This document shows, piece by piece, positions 7,516 to 15,995 of a stretch of DNA of 30,310 nt; within the stretch, counting starts at the first letter, position 1, and each line of letters begins with the position of its first letter. The notes under the pieces were generated by a model, which was given only the letters and a program-made list of their open reading frames with translations, had not been told where the DNA came from and did no database searches. Position numbers and translations under genes: made by a program. Source of the DNA: an uncultured Prevotella sp. (lineage in GTDB: Bacteria > Bacteroidota > Bacteroidia > Bacteroidales > Bacteroidaceae); contig UQHJ01000026.1 of NCBI GenBank assembly GCA_900540885.1, forward strand, positions 1-30,310, given 5' to 3'.

Positions 7516-7678
7516 TCAAGTTTCGAATTTAGCAAGGGCGGGCTGAAAGCCCAATGGAACACATAGCACTAAGTTTGCAGATGAAAGCGGCGAAGCGAAG
7601 CTGAGCCGCTAAAATGCAAACTTAGTGCTATGTGCTCCATTGGGCTTTCAGCCCGTCCTTGCTAAATCCGAAACTTGA
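7516..7678. repeat. 163-base palindromic element
   Basis: TCAAGTTTCG at 7516-7525 begins a left arm of about 64 bases that matches the reverse complement of the right arm ending at 7678, with only a few mismatches. The arms carry TTAGCAAGG and GCGGGCTGAAAG, the module also seen at 27570-27603. The central loop holds a second small hairpin (AGCGG...CCGCT). Read on the minus strand it follows the last permease gene and could end the exporter transcript. Confidence 0.9.
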
Positions 7679-7690
7679 GTAAATGGATAT

Positions 7691-8905
7691 TTACCCTTTC
7701 CCCTTCGTGCGCCATATATTAATGGTTTTCTGCCGAGCGCGTATAATGCTGGCCTTGTATACACCACAAGTGGCTATCAAATAGATAAAAGCTTGCACCC
7801 AAAGCATGTACCAATCGTGCTTTACATCGCCTAAATCGGCTCCCATATTGTTGATGGCTACGAAACCATTAATGCCAAACGTGGAAGGGAAGATGTAGCT
7901 CACTGCCTTCCACCCTGCGGGTATAGCACTGCCTGGCCACGAAAGGCCAGAGATGAAAAGCAGGGGAACAGATGTGAAGACGATTAACATGATACACATC
8001 TCGCGATGACGCACAAAGGCACTCACCATCATACTGAATAAGATGCAGGCTATCAAGTAAGGTATAATGAATAGGAGTATGTCCCAAGGATTGCCTATCT
8101 GATTTAGTCGGAAAAGGTGAGGCACAATGGCTAACACATATACGCTAAGGGGAATGTACACCAATAAATAAGCGAAACCTTTGCCAAACACGATACGCAA
8201 CAGTCCGCGATTGTGGCGCTCAACGGGTACAAGATTGCGAAAAGCATTGTGTTCGCGTGCTGTACCTGCTGCCATGCCTATGCCCAATAAGAGGGTTTGC
8301 TGAATGATAAGCATCAAGACGGCAGGAATGAGGAAGGTGGCAAATCCGTTTTGTGGATTATAGAGCGACACTTCTTCATACTGTATGGGGTGTTCGGCTA
8401 CGAGGTCTTGCTGTGCCGTCGTACCCCCCGCGCGTTTTACCTTGATATCGGCATTCATGGCCAAACTGACATTGGTATTGGCCGTGAGTACACTCTTATA
8501 ATAGAGCATGCCGCTCATGTCGGCAAAAGCACTTACATACACCTGCTCGCCTTTGTTGAGTCGGTCAGTAAAGTCGCGCGGAATATTGACGGCACCATAA
8601 GCATCACGGTGCTTTATCAGACTTTTGGCCTCACTCATATTGGCACAATAAGAGACTATCTTTACATCGGGCGAGGCATCAAGATGACGCAAATACGCAC
8701 GGCTTTGTGTTGATCGACAATTGTCGACCACAGCAATAGGCACTTCGCGCACCACCTCGTTGGTGTAAATAAACGTGTAGAGCAGGGGATAACCTAAAGG
8801 CACGAGAAAGAAGAAGATGATAACGCCCTTATCGCGGAGTATCGTCTTCAACTCTTCACGGAATATGTAGTTAAAGTCGGAAAGTGACTGTTGGAAGTTG
8901 AACAT
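7691..8905 (-). CDS. ABC-2 type transporter permease (second of pair)
   Basis: A 404-residue membrane protein of the ABC-2 exporter class (YhhJ/YbhS-like). One membrane segment lies near residues 28-50, then a large extracytoplasmic domain (about 50-190) and five or so segments at the C-terminus. It is the last gene of a minus-strand row tolC, hlyD, permease, permease. Such sets export drugs or other small molecules across both membranes. Its sequence is clearly related in plan to the permease just upstream, so the two probably form a heterodimer. No ATPase gene is adjacent. The substrate is unknown. Confidence 0.9.
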   Translation of the reverse strand: MFNFQQSLSDFNYIFREELKTILRDKGVIIFFFLVPLGYPLLYTFIYTNEVVREVPIAVVDNCRSTQSRAYLRHLDASPDVKIVSYCANMSEAKSLIKHRDAYGAVNIPRDFTDRLNKGEQVYVSAFADMSGMLYYKSVLTANTNVSLAMNADIKVKRAGGTTAQQDLVAEHPIQYEEVSLYNPQNGFATFLIPAVLMLIIQQTLLLGIGMAAGTAREHNAFRNLVPVERHNRGLLRIVFGKGFAYLLVYIPLSVYVLAIVPHLFRLNQIGNPWDILLFIIPYLIACILFSMMVSAFVRHREMCIMLIVFTSVPLLFISGLSWPGSAIPAGWKAVSYIFPSTFGINGFVAINNMGADLGDVKHDWYMLWVQAFIYLIATCGVYKASIIRARQKTINIWRTKGKG

Positions 8906-8928
8906 AGTACGAGTTATTTAATGTGTGA

Positions 8929-9047
8929 ATGTGCCAGAAATGTGCAAATGTGAGAATGTGCGAATTGTTACTTTTTCTTGCTATTTTTAAAGAACAACTG
9001 CGCAAACAAAGGCTACCATTTGCACATTCTCACATTTGCACATTTTC
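8929..9047. repeat. Inverted AATGTGNN arrays forming a hairpin
   Basis: AATGTG units at about 8929-8965 are mirrored at 9018-9047 in reverse orientation, with a 50-base loop. The pair fills the spacer between the two permease genes and reaches the stop codon of the upstream one. Confidence 0.8.
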
Positions 9048-10201
9048 TATGGTTCATAAGCATACGTTTTCATTACCTTCTTCAATCGGCCTAAGAAGGG
9101 AATGGGCAACACCATAAAGCCTATCATGCCTAACACGAAGGGCCAAGCATTGGCTAAAATGTAACCGTCAAGCGCACTATTGACATACAACAGATAGTAA
9201 TGGCGCAAGGGGAAGAGGTATGACAGACCTTGCAATATGGGGTGCATGGCCATTACGGGGAACGACATGCCTGATATGCTGAACGAGATAACGCCCCAAA
9301 GGGAAGCAAACGATAGTCCCATACGCAAGGTGGGCAACATGGTAAACATAAACACGCCTAATCCTTGGCAGGCCAAGACGAATAGTGCCATGACGCACCA
9401 CATACGCGGTATGCCGCAGTTGCAGGGGAAGTGTAAATAGCCATAAAGCAGCAATACGTACAACGTACCCATTAATAGAAAGACTATGGTATGGGGCAAG
9501 AGCTTTGTAGTGAGCGCTACAATGATAGAGTCATTGGACGAAGCCATGAGTTCATCGGCCGTGTCGAACTTCAACTCTGAGCCTAAACTATACACCGTCA
9601 CCATAAAGATGAAGATGCCTAACATACCCGGTATGATAATATTCGACAAGTAAATGTTATAGTTCAGCCAAGGATTGCCCACGGCATGCATATCAATTAC
9701 AATAGGTTGTAAGTAAGCCATCGCCTGTCCTTCGGTAGCCCCTTTGGCATAAAGTACCGTGCGCGAAGCTGCTCCAGAGGCCAACTCCGACATCATACGC
9801 ATATCACGATACAGCAACGATCCGGCTACGAGGTAAGAGTAGTTGGTATAGAATGATACCATAGGAACGCGTTGCAACTGTGCTTGTTTGGTTGTGCCAT
9901 GCGGTATGAGGTAGAAACCATAGATGTCGCCTTTCTGTACGGCACGGCGCGCTTCGGTCACGTTAGGATATTCATGCGTGATGTCGCTCATCTGAAAGGC
10001 ATCTAAGTTGCGTGCCAAGTTGCGCGTAGTGGTGGTATGGTCTTCATCTACCAGTCCCATAGGCAAACTCTCCGGCAAGCCCTGTCGCATCAGCGAAGTG
10101 AAGAAGTAGTAGCAGAAGAGCGGAGCCAACACCATACAAAATAGGTAGATGGGGTGTGCAGCAATGCGTTTCCACTCTCTACTCAATATTCCACCATTCA
10201 T
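9047..10201 (-). CDS. ABC-2 type transporter permease (first of pair)
   Basis: A 384-residue permease of the same plan as its downstream neighbour: a short cytoplasmic start (MNGGILSREWKRIAAHP), one membrane segment near 18-35, an external domain (about 40-185) and a cluster of membrane segments from about 190. The C-terminal segment contains the typical SGMSFPVMAMHPILQGLSYL. It sits between hlyD and the second permease. The spacer to hlyD carries a palindromic element (10206-10346), so expression may not be strictly one transcript. Role as export channel is from family knowledge. Confidence 0.9.
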   Translation of the reverse strand: MNGGILSREWKRIAAHPIYLFCMVLAPLFCYYFFTSLMRQGLPESLPMGLVDEDHTTTTRNLARNLDAFQMSDITHEYPNVTEARRAVQKGDIYGFYLIPHGTTKQAQLQRVPMVSFYTNYSYLVAGSLLYRDMRMMSELASGAASRTVLYAKGATEGQAMAYLQPIVIDMHAVGNPWLNYNIYLSNIIIPGMLGIFIFMVTVYSLGSELKFDTADELMASSNDSIIVALTTKLLPHTIVFLLMGTLYVLLLYGYLHFPCNCGIPRMWCVMALFVLACQGLGVFMFTMLPTLRMGLSFASLWGVISFSISGMSFPVMAMHPILQGLSYLFPLRHYYLLYVNSALDGYILANAWPFVLGMIGFMVLPIPFLGRLKKVMKTYAYEP

Positions 10202-10205
10202 AATA

Positions 10206-10346
10206 AGTAGGTCTTCAAAATTAGTTTATATTTAGATGTTCCCAATTAGCTTATATCAAAAGTCCTCTCCCCAGCGCATCTTGTTCCTTGGTTCAAGCTG
10301 CATCCCATAGTTCTCTTTTGATATAAACTAAATTCGAACACCTACT
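10206..10346. repeat. Palindromic element with ATATAAACTAA arms
   Basis: The left arm (10206-10231, AGTAGGTCTTCAAAATTAGT...) matches the reverse complement of the right arm (about 10321-10346), with additional internal copies of TTATATCAAAAG. A single arm of the same repeat lies at 25072-25100 in front of merR. Confidence 0.8.
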
Positions 10347-10360
10347 TTTACAGAACGTAT

Positions 10361-11350
10361 TTATTTGGTTTTAGGGGCAAGAATTACACTCATGCCAGGA
10401 CGTAAGCCTTCTACTTTCTGTACGGGTGAGGCTTTTACTTCAAATGTCTTCATATCGAATTGACCAGTCGTCTTTGTAGCCTTCCATGCGGCATACGAAC
10501 CGAGGTCTTTCATATAATACACCTTGAGCGTTACCTCCTTATTATTTAAAGCAGGAATGGTAGCCTTGAAGGTTTGATTCATCTTGAAGTTAGCCAAATG
10601 GTCTTCGCGAATGCTGAAAGTGACCCACATATCGTTCATCAAGGCGATGTTCATAATCGGTGCGCCTGTACCTACTAACTCACCGATTTGAGGGAAAATG
10701 TCGGTCACTTCGCCGTCAGCCGAAGCCACTAAGACGGTCTCTTTGATATAAGAGTTTACCTCGCTTACAGCACCCTTGGCACGATTGACCAAAGCGGCAG
10801 CGGCCTCTTTGTCTTCACGTTCTGCTCCATTCTTCGCCATGTCGTATTGTGACTTGGCAGCACGTTCTGTGGCAATGGCGGCATTGCGTTGTGCCGTCAC
10901 TTCGTCTAATTTTTGAGCCGTCATAACGCCTTGATCATAAAGGCGCTTCACGCGAGCGTAAGACTTTTCGGCTATGTCGACACCCGCCTTAGCCTTTTGC
11001 CACATTTCGTAGGCACCAGCTATTTGCTCTTGGCGAGCCCCCTTTTCAGCCTTACGATTTTGAGCTGCTGCAGCGTCCTCAGCAGCTTGTGCTTGGGCAA
11101 GTTTCGCATTCACTTCGGGTGCTTCCAATATAGCCAAAGTATCACCCGCATGTACGTAGTCACCTTCTTTGACCATATACTTGAGTACGCGTCCTGGCAC
11201 TTTGCTCGAAACGCGATATTCTGTCACATCGGCCTGTCCTTGAATGGTGTCGGGTTCATTGTTAAAGGCATACAGACTACCTATAATTACTAATATGATA
11301 ATGCCCGCCATAATCAAGATAGCAGGAATAAAGTTTGCTTTCTGTCGCAT
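10361..11350 (-). CDS. HlyD-family periplasmic adaptor
   Basis: This 329-residue membrane fusion protein links an inner-membrane exporter to TolC. It has one N-terminal membrane segment (about 9-29), a first lipoyl half near 45-75 (VSSKVPGRVLKYMVKEGDYVHAGD), an alpha-helical hairpin rich in Ala, Lys and Glu (about 80-200), the second lipoyl half (about 207-235) and a beta-barrel (about 237-325, ending LRPGMSVIL). It is placed between tolC upstream and two ABC-2 permeases downstream, so it probably completes this tripartite pump. The 143-base spacer to tolC holds both the 9-base and the 8-base repeat types. Confidence 0.93.
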   Translation of the reverse strand: MRQKANFIPAILIMAGIIILVIIGSLYAFNNEPDTIQGQADVTEYRVSSKVPGRVLKYMVKEGDYVHAGDTLAILEAPEVNAKLAQAQAAEDAAAAQNRKAEKGARQEQIAGAYEMWQKAKAGVDIAEKSYARVKRLYDQGVMTAQKLDEVTAQRNAAIATERAAKSQYDMAKNGAEREDKEAAAALVNRAKGAVSEVNSYIKETVLVASADGEVTDIFPQIGELVGTGAPIMNIALMNDMWVTFSIREDHLANFKMNQTFKATIPALNNKEVTLKVYYMKDLGSYAAWKATKTTGQFDMKTFEVKASPVQKVEGLRPGMSVILAPKTK

Positions 11351-11367
11351 GGAAGAGAGATGTTTAT

Positions 11368-11422
11368 GAGTTTAAAGAGTTTAATAAGTTTAATGAGTTG
11401 AGTTTTAATGAGTTTAATGAGA
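11368..11422. repeat. 9-base tandem repeat (AGTTTAATG family)
   Basis: About six units of AGTTTAATG or close variants in the tolC-hlyD spacer, the same unit that fills the ruvB-ybeY spacer. A short stretch of the TTTGCACA repeat follows at 11450-11470. Confidence 0.85.
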
Positions 11423-11493
11423 AAACTCTGCCACAAAAGGCGACTATTTGCACATTTGCACATTTTCCCATTAACCATGCATTTGCATATTCA

Positions 11494-12990
11494 CTACCGT
11501 CCCAACGCCTTGTTATAAGCGGCACGACTGAGCTTAATGTCAATTTGTGCGTCAATCTTGTCACTATGTGCTTGCAACCAAGCGGTTTGGGCTGCGAGTA
11601 GGTCGGAAGTGGTCGTTACGCCTTCTTTAAAACCTACTTGTGCGGTGCGAAGGTTCTCTTCGGCCTTATCTAAGTTTTTAAGACTAAGCGTGAGTTTTCG
11701 ATTGGCTTCGTTTACGCGAAAGGCCTCTTGGTTGACTTGTAACTCAATTTTCTCTTTCGCCTCATCGGTTTTGAGTGCTGCCATTGAAGCCTCGGCACGT
11801 GCGGCACGTACTTTATACTTCGTTTCGCCCCAATTCCAGACAGGTACCTTTAGCATAACCCCAACGGCCCAAGTACCACGAAACTTCTTTTCAAAACTAT
11901 TAAACACGTTAGGGTTGGAAATCATATACCCACCCGTCAGTGCCAACTGAGGCAATACGGCAGCCCGCTCTACTTTGGCCTTCTCTGCATAGATATTTTG
12001 TGCTGTAGTGAGTTGGGCTATCTCGGCACGATTAGCGTAAGCCGTTTGCACATCAGGTATAACGTTTTCAGCCACAGTGGGTAAGTCGGCATTCTCTTCG
12101 TCCACCAACGTTGGCGCACTTTCAAGAGGCAAGCCACAAAGTTGACAAAGTAGCATTCGTGAAAGTGTCAATCCATCGTCCACCTTCATAAGCGTCATTT
12201 CAGCCTCATTGAGTTTAACGCTTACCGAAAGTTCATTGCTTTTGGTAGCAACACCTTCGTTGATCATCTTCACAACATCAGAGTCGAGGTGGGCCAACAT
12301 ATCGCGATAGCTTACTGCCAACTTGCGTTTATTGGCTAACGAGACGACTTGCCAATAGGCTTTATCTACATCAAGCAGTACTTGGAGTTCGTCTGCACGA
12401 AGTTGGTCTTTGGCCAAGAGTTCTTGATACTTTGTAATATTCTCGTAAGCTTTTATCTTTCCGCCCATATAGAGAGGTTGCGTGAGTAGTATTACGCCAG
12501 CTGTCATATTACGTGTATCGGTGCGTAGCGCATCGGTTATGCCATGACCAAACTGATTACCTGCTTGTGCCAAGGCACCTTGCAGTTGAGGCAACTTCTG
12601 CGAAAAGTCTTGCACTAAGGGGGCGAGGTCGGGATATTTCGTTACGACCTGTTGCAAAATCGTATTAAACTGTCCTGCGTACTGCCCGTTAAAGCCATTG
12701 ACCAAATTGGTACCCATATTATTAAAGGCGCTTTTCTGGTCAGAACTGAGCAAAGAAATTTCATCGCCCGAACGCATATACCCTGCGGTGAGCGACACTT
12801 TAGGTAGGTAGTTGGTATGGGCAGCCTTGCGATCCCATCCAGTCTTCTCTATTTTCACTCTGCTCTGTGCCAACTCTTTGTTGTTGCGCAGCGCCAGGGC
12901 ACGACAACTGTCAAGCGAAAGCACAGTTTGTGCCGAAGCCAATAGGCTACAACCAGAGAAAGTGAGTATTAACAATAACTTTTTATTCAT
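11494..12990 (-). CDS. tolC: TolC-family outer-membrane efflux protein
   Basis: The start is placed at ATG 12990 (498 residues), because MNKKLLLILTFSGCSLLASA is a clean signal peptide ending before QTVLSLDSC; the frame also opens 16 codons earlier without one. The mature protein has two TolC repeats, each with a long helical hairpin (conserved YLPKVSLTAGY early and VLPQLALTGGYMISN about 280 residues later). TolC trimers form the outer-membrane duct of export systems. It is the first gene of the exporter row. A -7 element (13058-13065) lies about 70 bases upstream. Confidence 0.93.
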   Translation of the reverse strand: MNKKLLLILTFSGCSLLASAQTVLSLDSCRALALRNNKELAQSRVKIEKTGWDRKAAHTNYLPKVSLTAGYMRSGDEISLLSSDQKSAFNNMGTNLVNGFNGQYAGQFNTILQQVVTKYPDLAPLVQDFSQKLPQLQGALAQAGNQFGHGITDALRTDTRNMTAGVILLTQPLYMGGKIKAYENITKYQELLAKDQLRADELQVLLDVDKAYWQVVSLANKRKLAVSYRDMLAHLDSDVVKMINEGVATKSNELSVSVKLNEAEMTLMKVDDGLTLSRMLLCQLCGLPLESAPTLVDEENADLPTVAENVIPDVQTAYANRAEIAQLTTAQNIYAEKAKVERAAVLPQLALTGGYMISNPNVFNSFEKKFRGTWAVGVMLKVPVWNWGETKYKVRAARAEASMAALKTDEAKEKIELQVNQEAFRVNEANRKLTLSLKNLDKAEENLRTAQVGFKEGVTTTSDLLAAQTAWLQAHSDKIDAQIDIKLSRAAYNKALGR

Positions 12991-13057
12991 CGTTATGTTT
13001 ACTGTAAGAGCTGTTCTGCTCCTATTATAGGGTTTCACATACTATTTATTTCGGTTA

Positions 13058-13065
13058 CAAAAATA
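13058..13065 (-). promoter_or_regulatory. Putative -7 box of the tolC operon
   Basis: The minus strand reads TATTTTTG, matching TAnnTTTG. No good -33 TTTG is seen at the expected distance, so this is moderate evidence. Confidence 0.5.
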
Positions 13066-13069
13066 CGCA

Positions 13070-13140
13070 AAAACCCCATTTACCGCGCTTTTGTCCTTAC
13101 CATTTTGGGTAAAATGGAACAATAGTGCCGTAAATGGGGT
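13070..13140 (-). terminator. Double-stem terminator of the 13171 gene
   Basis: ACCCCATTTAC at 13073-13083 pairs with GTAAATGGGGT at 13130-13140. An inner stem CCATTTT/AAAATGG sits in the loop. On the minus strand TTTTT follows directly. The tolC -7 box begins a few bases further on. Confidence 0.85.
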
Positions 13141-13170
13141 GTGAAGTATAAATATTTAATGCGTTAATCG

Positions 13171-13539
13171 CTATTCCACAACCTGCTTTTCTTTAGAGTC
13201 CTGTGCGGCCTCTGCGGTTTCTTTGCTATCTTCTATAGCTAAAGTCTCTGTAGGCTCGGTTGCAGTATCGTTTGCTGCATTAAGTGCATTGGTTTGTTGT
13301 TCTATCTTCTTCTTCGTAAAGTTGTGAACAAAAACAAGCACGATAACAACTACCTCAATAATTAATGGCGTATGAAAGATAATGGTGCGCAAAGGAGTGG
13401 TCCAATCGGTGTTGCCACGCCAAAAGAGATCGAAGGCAACCACGAAATAAAACACACTCACAAGCGATGAACATACGCCTACTATTGTTGAAGTGAATGC
13501 CGACTTAATGGCAAACAAAAGTCGTTTGATAAAATCCAT
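13171..13539 (-). CDS. Small membrane protein of unknown function
   Basis: A 122-residue protein I do not recognise. Two hydrophobic segments are visible, about 15-36 (STIVGVCSSLVSVFYFVVAF) and 51-72 (IIFHTPLIIEVVVIVLVFVH). A KKK stretch after the second fits the positive-inside rule. The last 45 residues are acidic and low in complexity (TEPTETLAIEDSKETAEAAQ), so probably disordered in the cytoplasm. It lies 115 bases downstream of murF on the same strand and ends at a strong terminator. No catalytic motif is evident. The coding frame is supported by its composition and placement. Confidence 0.75.
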   Translation of the reverse strand: MDFIKRLLFAIKSAFTSTIVGVCSSLVSVFYFVVAFDLFWRGNTDWTTPLRTIIFHTPLIIEVVVIVLVFVHNFTKKKIEQQTNALNAANDTATEPTETLAIEDSKETAEAAQDSKEKQVVE

Positions 13540-13654
13540 GTTTCTTTCTTATTGGTTAGCAAGTTGACAAGTGAATGGAATGGTAACTTAACCTTATTGA
13601 ACACAAGCAGTTAAACAAACTAACCCATGAACTTGTCAATTTGTCAATAAAAAA

Positions 13655-14950
13655 CTACAATAAAGCTGGCAATTGGAAAAGTTTGGTTCCGTTCGACCCC
13701 TTTATTAATATCAAGCGGTCGACAGGTTGGTTGCCACCTGTGATTGCCGTCTTAACAGCCTCCACGTCTGGGAACCAACGTGCTCCTTCAGCATAAGGTT
13801 GGAACTCTTCTCCGACGAGCCAAACTTCTTCGCAGCCTAATTGGAGTGCTTGTTCTGCCACCTTCTTATGTTCTTCGGCCGAGGCGAATCCCAATTCACG
13901 CATCTCGCCCAAGATACACATTTTGTGGGCAGAAGGAATACGATTAAAGTTGTCGAGCGCAGCCTTCATACTCGTTGGGTTTGCATTATAGGCATCAACA
14001 ATTAATTGGTTATGGGCCGTCTTTACCATTTCACTGCGATTGTTGGACGGAACGTAGTTAGCGATAGCGTGTGCTGCTTGTTCAGCTGTCACGCCAAAGT
14101 GATGACCTACCGCAATGGCGGCTAAAGCATTCGTAACGTTGTAAGCACCAATTAAGTGGGTCTGCACTTCATGCCACGATTCACCTGCTACACGAAAGCG
14201 GAACTTAAGATAAGGATTGCATTCCACTACATCGCCTTCTATGCCATATCCCTTGTCGGGGGTGCCGTAGGTGTAAGCCGTAAGCCCTTTACTAATGGGA
14301 CCTAAATATGGGTTGTCGCCATCAATGAAGATGAAACTATCAGACTTTGTACGCAGGTAATCATACAACTCGCCTTTAGTATGGATAACCCCCTCAAACG
14401 AGCCAAAACCTTCAAGATGCGCACGGCCAACGTTCGTTATGAGTCCGCAATTAGGATCTACAATCTTTGAGAGTTGTGCTATCTCGCCTGGGTGATTGGC
14501 GCCCGTTTCGATTACTGCGATTTCGTGCTCTTTACGCAAGCGCAATAAGGTCTTGGGCACACCGATATGGTTGTTAAAATTACCTTGCGTATAGAGCACG
14601 TTGAACTTCTCGGCCAAAACGGCAGAGGTTAGTTCTTTGGTTGTTGTTTTGCCATTGGTACCTGTTATCTGCAACACTGGCGTTTGTAATTGATGACGAT
14701 GATAGGTAGCCAACTGTTGCAAGGTGGTCAATACATCGTCAACGTGTATCAAACGTTCATCGCCCACCACTGTCGTATCGTCAACCACGGCATAGGCACA
14801 ACCGCTCTGCAAAGCTTGCAAAGCAAAAGCATTGCCATTAAAAGTTTCGCCTCGAAGGGCAAAAAACATGGACCCCTCAGGGCAATTACGTGTATCGGTC
14901 GTTACAACGGGGTGTTGCAAAAACAATTCGTATAATTCTGCTATACTCAT
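13655..14950 (-). CDS. murF: UDP-N-acetylmuramoyl-tripeptide--D-alanyl-D-alanine ligase
   Basis: MurF adds D-Ala-D-Ala to the UDP-MurNAc tripeptide, the last cytoplasmic step of the peptidoglycan monomer. Start is taken at ATG 14950 (431 residues, MSIAELYELFLQHP), since a promoter -7 box (14974-14981) lies within the longer frame. Domains run in the Mur order: an N-terminal UDP-binding part (TDTRNCPEGSMFFALRGE), an ATP-binding centre with TGTNGKTTT (96-104), then the C-terminal ligase domain with DAYNANPTSM. It stands apart from the dcw cluster. It is divergent from folP, sharing about 100 bases of upstream DNA. Confidence 0.96.
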   Translation of the reverse strand: MSIAELYELFLQHPVVTTDTRNCPEGSMFFALRGETFNGNAFALQALQSGCAYAVVDDTTVVGDERLIHVDDVLTTLQQLATYHRHQLQTPVLQITGTNGKTTTKELTSAVLAEKFNVLYTQGNFNNHIGVPKTLLRLRKEHEIAVIETGANHPGEIAQLSKIVDPNCGLITNVGRAHLEGFGSFEGVIHTKGELYDYLRTKSDSFIFIDGDNPYLGPISKGLTAYTYGTPDKGYGIEGDVVECNPYLKFRFRVAGESWHEVQTHLIGAYNVTNALAAIAVGHHFGVTAEQAAHAIANYVPSNNRSEMVKTAHNQLIVDAYNANPTSMKAALDNFNRIPSAHKMCILGEMRELGFASAEEHKKVAEQALQLGCEEVWLVGEEFQPYAEGARWFPDVEAVKTAITGGNQPVDRLILIKGSNGTKLFQLPALL

Positions 14951-14973
14951 TTCTTTATTACAATTAAGTAGCA

Positions 14974-15004
14974 CAAAGGTACGAAAGTCTTTTTTATCGT
15001 ACAA
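14974..15004 (-). promoter_or_regulatory. Promoter of murF
   Basis: Minus-strand TACCTTTG (14981-14974) matches the -7 consensus exactly, with TTGT (15004-15001) 19 bases upstream as a partial -33. This placement supports the ATG at 14950. Confidence 0.7.
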
Positions 15005-15022
15005 TCAATCAAAAGAAATTTG

Positions 15023-15030
15023 TAAGTTTG
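15023..15030 (+). promoter_or_regulatory. -7 box of folP
   Basis: TAAGTTTG matches TAnnTTTG, 19 bases before the folP ATG. The -33 element is not obvious. It would overlap the region used by the divergent murF promoter. Confidence 0.6.
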
Positions 15031-15048
15031 CCCTAAAATTAGAACACC

Positions 15049-15885
15049 ATGATGCATACACTTAATTTGCGTGGTAAGTTATATTCACTGTGCGAACCTA
15101 AAATAATGGGCATACTGAATGTTACGCCCGACTCCTTTTATGCAGAAAGTCGCACGTCCGACGAAGAACATATTGCTGCACGTGTTCAACAATTAATGGA
15201 CGACGGGGCTGACATGATTGACATTGGCGGCTATTCTTCACGTTCAGGCGCAGACGATGTCTCGCCCGAAGAAGAGATGAACCGCTTGCGCCGTGGACTA
15301 CGCGTAGTACGTCGCCTTTACCCCGAAGTACCCATTTCGGTTGACACCTTTCGCGCTGATGTGGCACGAATGTGTGTTGAAGAAGAGGGCGCTGACATCA
15401 TCAACGATATATCGGGAGGCATGATGGATCGCCAAATGTTCCGTACCGTGGCCCGATTGGGTGTACCTTATATATTAATGCACATGCAAGGCACACCCGA
15501 TACAATGCAACAAGCCCCTCACTACGACAATTTGCGCCGCGAGGTAATGCTCTATTTCGCTGAACGAATTGACCGCTTGTGTCAAATGGGAGCCAAAGAT
15601 ATTATTGTTGATCCTGGCTTTGGCTTTGGAAAAACGCTCGAACATAATTACGAACTCTTTCATCACCTCGACGACTTCAACTTATTCAATCTTCCCCTAT
15701 TAGTTGGCATCTCGCGTAAGTCGATGATATATAAACTGTTAGGCGGTACACCCCAAACATCGCTTAACGGAACCACCGTGCTTAACACCATAGCCTTAAT
15801 GAAAGGAGCACACATCTTGCGCGTTCACGATGTAAAAGAGGCCGTTGAAGCCAAACGCATCGTTATGAAAATGAAGGAGTGGTAA
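15049..15885 (+). CDS. folP: Dihydropteroate synthase
   Basis: DHPS joins p-aminobenzoate to dihydropterin pyrophosphate in folate synthesis and is the sulfonamide target. The 278-residue protein has the diagnostic loop MGILNVTPDSF (about 20-30), the second loop DIGGYSSRSGA (58-68), SVDTFRADVA near 103, the pterin-site DPGFGFGKT (about 190-198), GISRKSM, and the C-terminal LRVHDV. The TIM-barrel is complete. ATGATG gives two possible starts three bases apart. It is the head of a plus-strand row whose next gene is cdaA, an arrangement familiar in Bacteroidetes. Confidence 0.97.
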   Translation: MMHTLNLRGKLYSLCEPKIMGILNVTPDSFYAESRTSDEEHIAARVQQLMDDGADMIDIGGYSSRSGADDVSPEEEMNRLRRGLRVVRRLYPEVPISVDTFRADVARMCVEEEGADIINDISGGMMDRQMFRTVARLGVPYILMHMQGTPDTMQQAPHYDNLRREVMLYFAERIDRLCQMGAKDIIVDPGFGFGKTLEHNYELFHHLDDFNLFNLPLLVGISRKSMIYKLLGGTPQTSLNGTTVLNTIALMKGAHILRVHDVKEAVEAKRIVMKMKEW

Positions 15886-15887
15886 GT

Positions 15888-15984
15888 TTTTGCTTTACGT
15901 TTTGAGGGTTATAAGGCTAAAAAGTTAGTTTCGTTGATTGTCAACGTGATGGAGCTTTATAGCCTCATAACCTTAAAACTGAAC
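15888..15984. repeat. Dispersed ~97-base palindromic repeat, copy 1
   Basis: Lies right after the folP stop. Its arms GGGTTATAAGGCTA and TATAGCCTCATAACC can pair around a loop containing AAAGTTAGT and TTGATTGTCAACGTGATG. A diverged copy with the same order of blocks is at 26715-26812, after the thrE-like gene. Confidence 0.8.
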
Positions 15985-15995
15985 ACCTAATTATT

